From Mycobacteriaceae bacterium (lineage in GTDB: Bacteria; Actinomycetota; Actinomycetes; Mycobacteriales; Mycobacteriaceae): 7,734 nt of DNA. Made by a program: the position numbers and the translations under genes. The DNA is taken from contig JAFAWC010000109.1 in the NCBI GenBank assembly GCA_019242135.1, positions 1 through 7,734 of the forward strand, read 5' to 3'. The notes beneath the pieces are model-generated. The model ran no database searches. It was not told where the DNA came from and worked only from the letters and a program-made list of their open reading frames with translations. Below are positions 7,648 through 7,734 of the stretch, piece after piece (position 1 is the stretch's first letter; each line of letters begins with the position of its first letter).

Positions 7648-7662
7648 CGAATGTATGTTCGA
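7647..7662. promoter_or_regulatory. Candidate LexA (SOS) box over the start of the plus-strand gene
   Basis: TCGAATGTATGTTCGA differs at one base (T for C at position 6) from the mycobacterial SOS box TCGAAC-N4-GTTCGA. It is part of a perfect inverted repeat with ATCGAA and TTCGAT arms at 7646-7663. The box runs from the last base of the -10 element, across the predicted transcription start, to codon 3, and the ATG lies inside it. LexA bound here should block initiation until the SOS response. Members of the 13E12 repeat family are known LexA targets in M. tuberculosis, which fits the gene call. Confidence 0.75.
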
Positions 7663-7734
7663 TCTAGCCACCTTTTCCGGCGTGGATCCGCTTGCCGACG
7701 AGGCTCAGTTGGCCGAGCGGATCGCGGACTTGGA
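7655..7734 (+). CDS. Start of a probable 13E12-repeat (DUF222/HNH) family protein, cut by the window edge
   Basis: Only 26 full codons are present, beginning MFDLATFSG and continuing with an acidic, Leu- and Ala-rich stretch (about 12-26) likely to be helical. That is too little to identify a domain. The call rests on the short MF-type N-terminus seen in mycobacterial 13E12 proteins and on the promoter: the SOS box with the ATG inside it is characteristic of that family. 13E12 proteins have an N-terminal DUF222 region and often a C-terminal HNH nuclease motif; their role is unclear. The gene is divergent from cobN, with no ribosome binding site upstream, consistent with leaderless translation. 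It could be another damage-inducible gene with the same control. Confidence 0.6.
   Translation, partial: MFDLATFSGVDPLADEAQLAERIADL

Overview
The window is GC-rich DNA with the codon use and gene content of a mycobacterium or a close relative (Mycobacterium/Mycolicibacterium-type actinobacterium). The main support is gene order. Reading the minus strand, cobN, Rv2061c-type F420/PPOX genes, fxsA and lnt occur in the same relative order as the Rv2062c (cobN), Rv2061c, Rv2053c (fxsA) and Rv2051c (lnt-ppm1) loci of M. tuberculosis. The assignment comes from recalled family knowledge and motifs, not from a database search.

Layout. Six minus-strand genes fill positions 7590 down to 1 with almost no space between them: cobN (7590-3997), two tandem paralogous PPOX/F420-type genes (4000-3593 and 3593-3195), fxsA (3179-2724), an amidohydrolase-3/YtcJ-type metal hydrolase (2719-1130) and the first 379 codons of lnt (1137 to the left edge). 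The junctions are a 4-base overlap, a 1-base overlap, gaps of 15 and 4 bases, and an 8-base overlap. This is the geometry of one translationally coupled operon. No terminator-like hairpin was noticed inside it. The encoded functions are mixed: cobalt insertion in aerobic cobalamin synthesis, two probable deazaflavin/flavin split-barrel redox proteins, a small membrane protein, a hydrolase of unknown substrate, and the enzyme that completes lipoprotein acylation.

On the right, a 64-base divergent intergenic region (7591-7654) separates cobN from the first 26 codons of a plus-strand gene that resembles the start of the 13E12-repeat (DUF222/HNH) family. This short region is the most interesting part of the window. 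It holds an exact match to the mycobacterial RecA-independent DNA-damage promoter motif recognised by PafBC (TTGTCGGTG, 8 bases, TACAAT). A near-consensus LexA/SOS box (TCGAAT-GTAT-GTTCGA) follows directly and contains the ATG. The spacing predicts a leaderless mRNA. The sequence therefore predicts a gene under both DNA-damage circuits, with the LexA site lying over the transcription start and start codon.

The rest of the window looks like ordinary chromosomal core. There is no tRNA, rRNA, CRISPR array or insertion sequence that I can support, and too little space before cobN for a cobalamin riboswitch. No stretch over 300 bases lacks a gene. Several long open frames on the plus strand (up to about 590 codons) are antisense shadows of GC-rich coding sequence.
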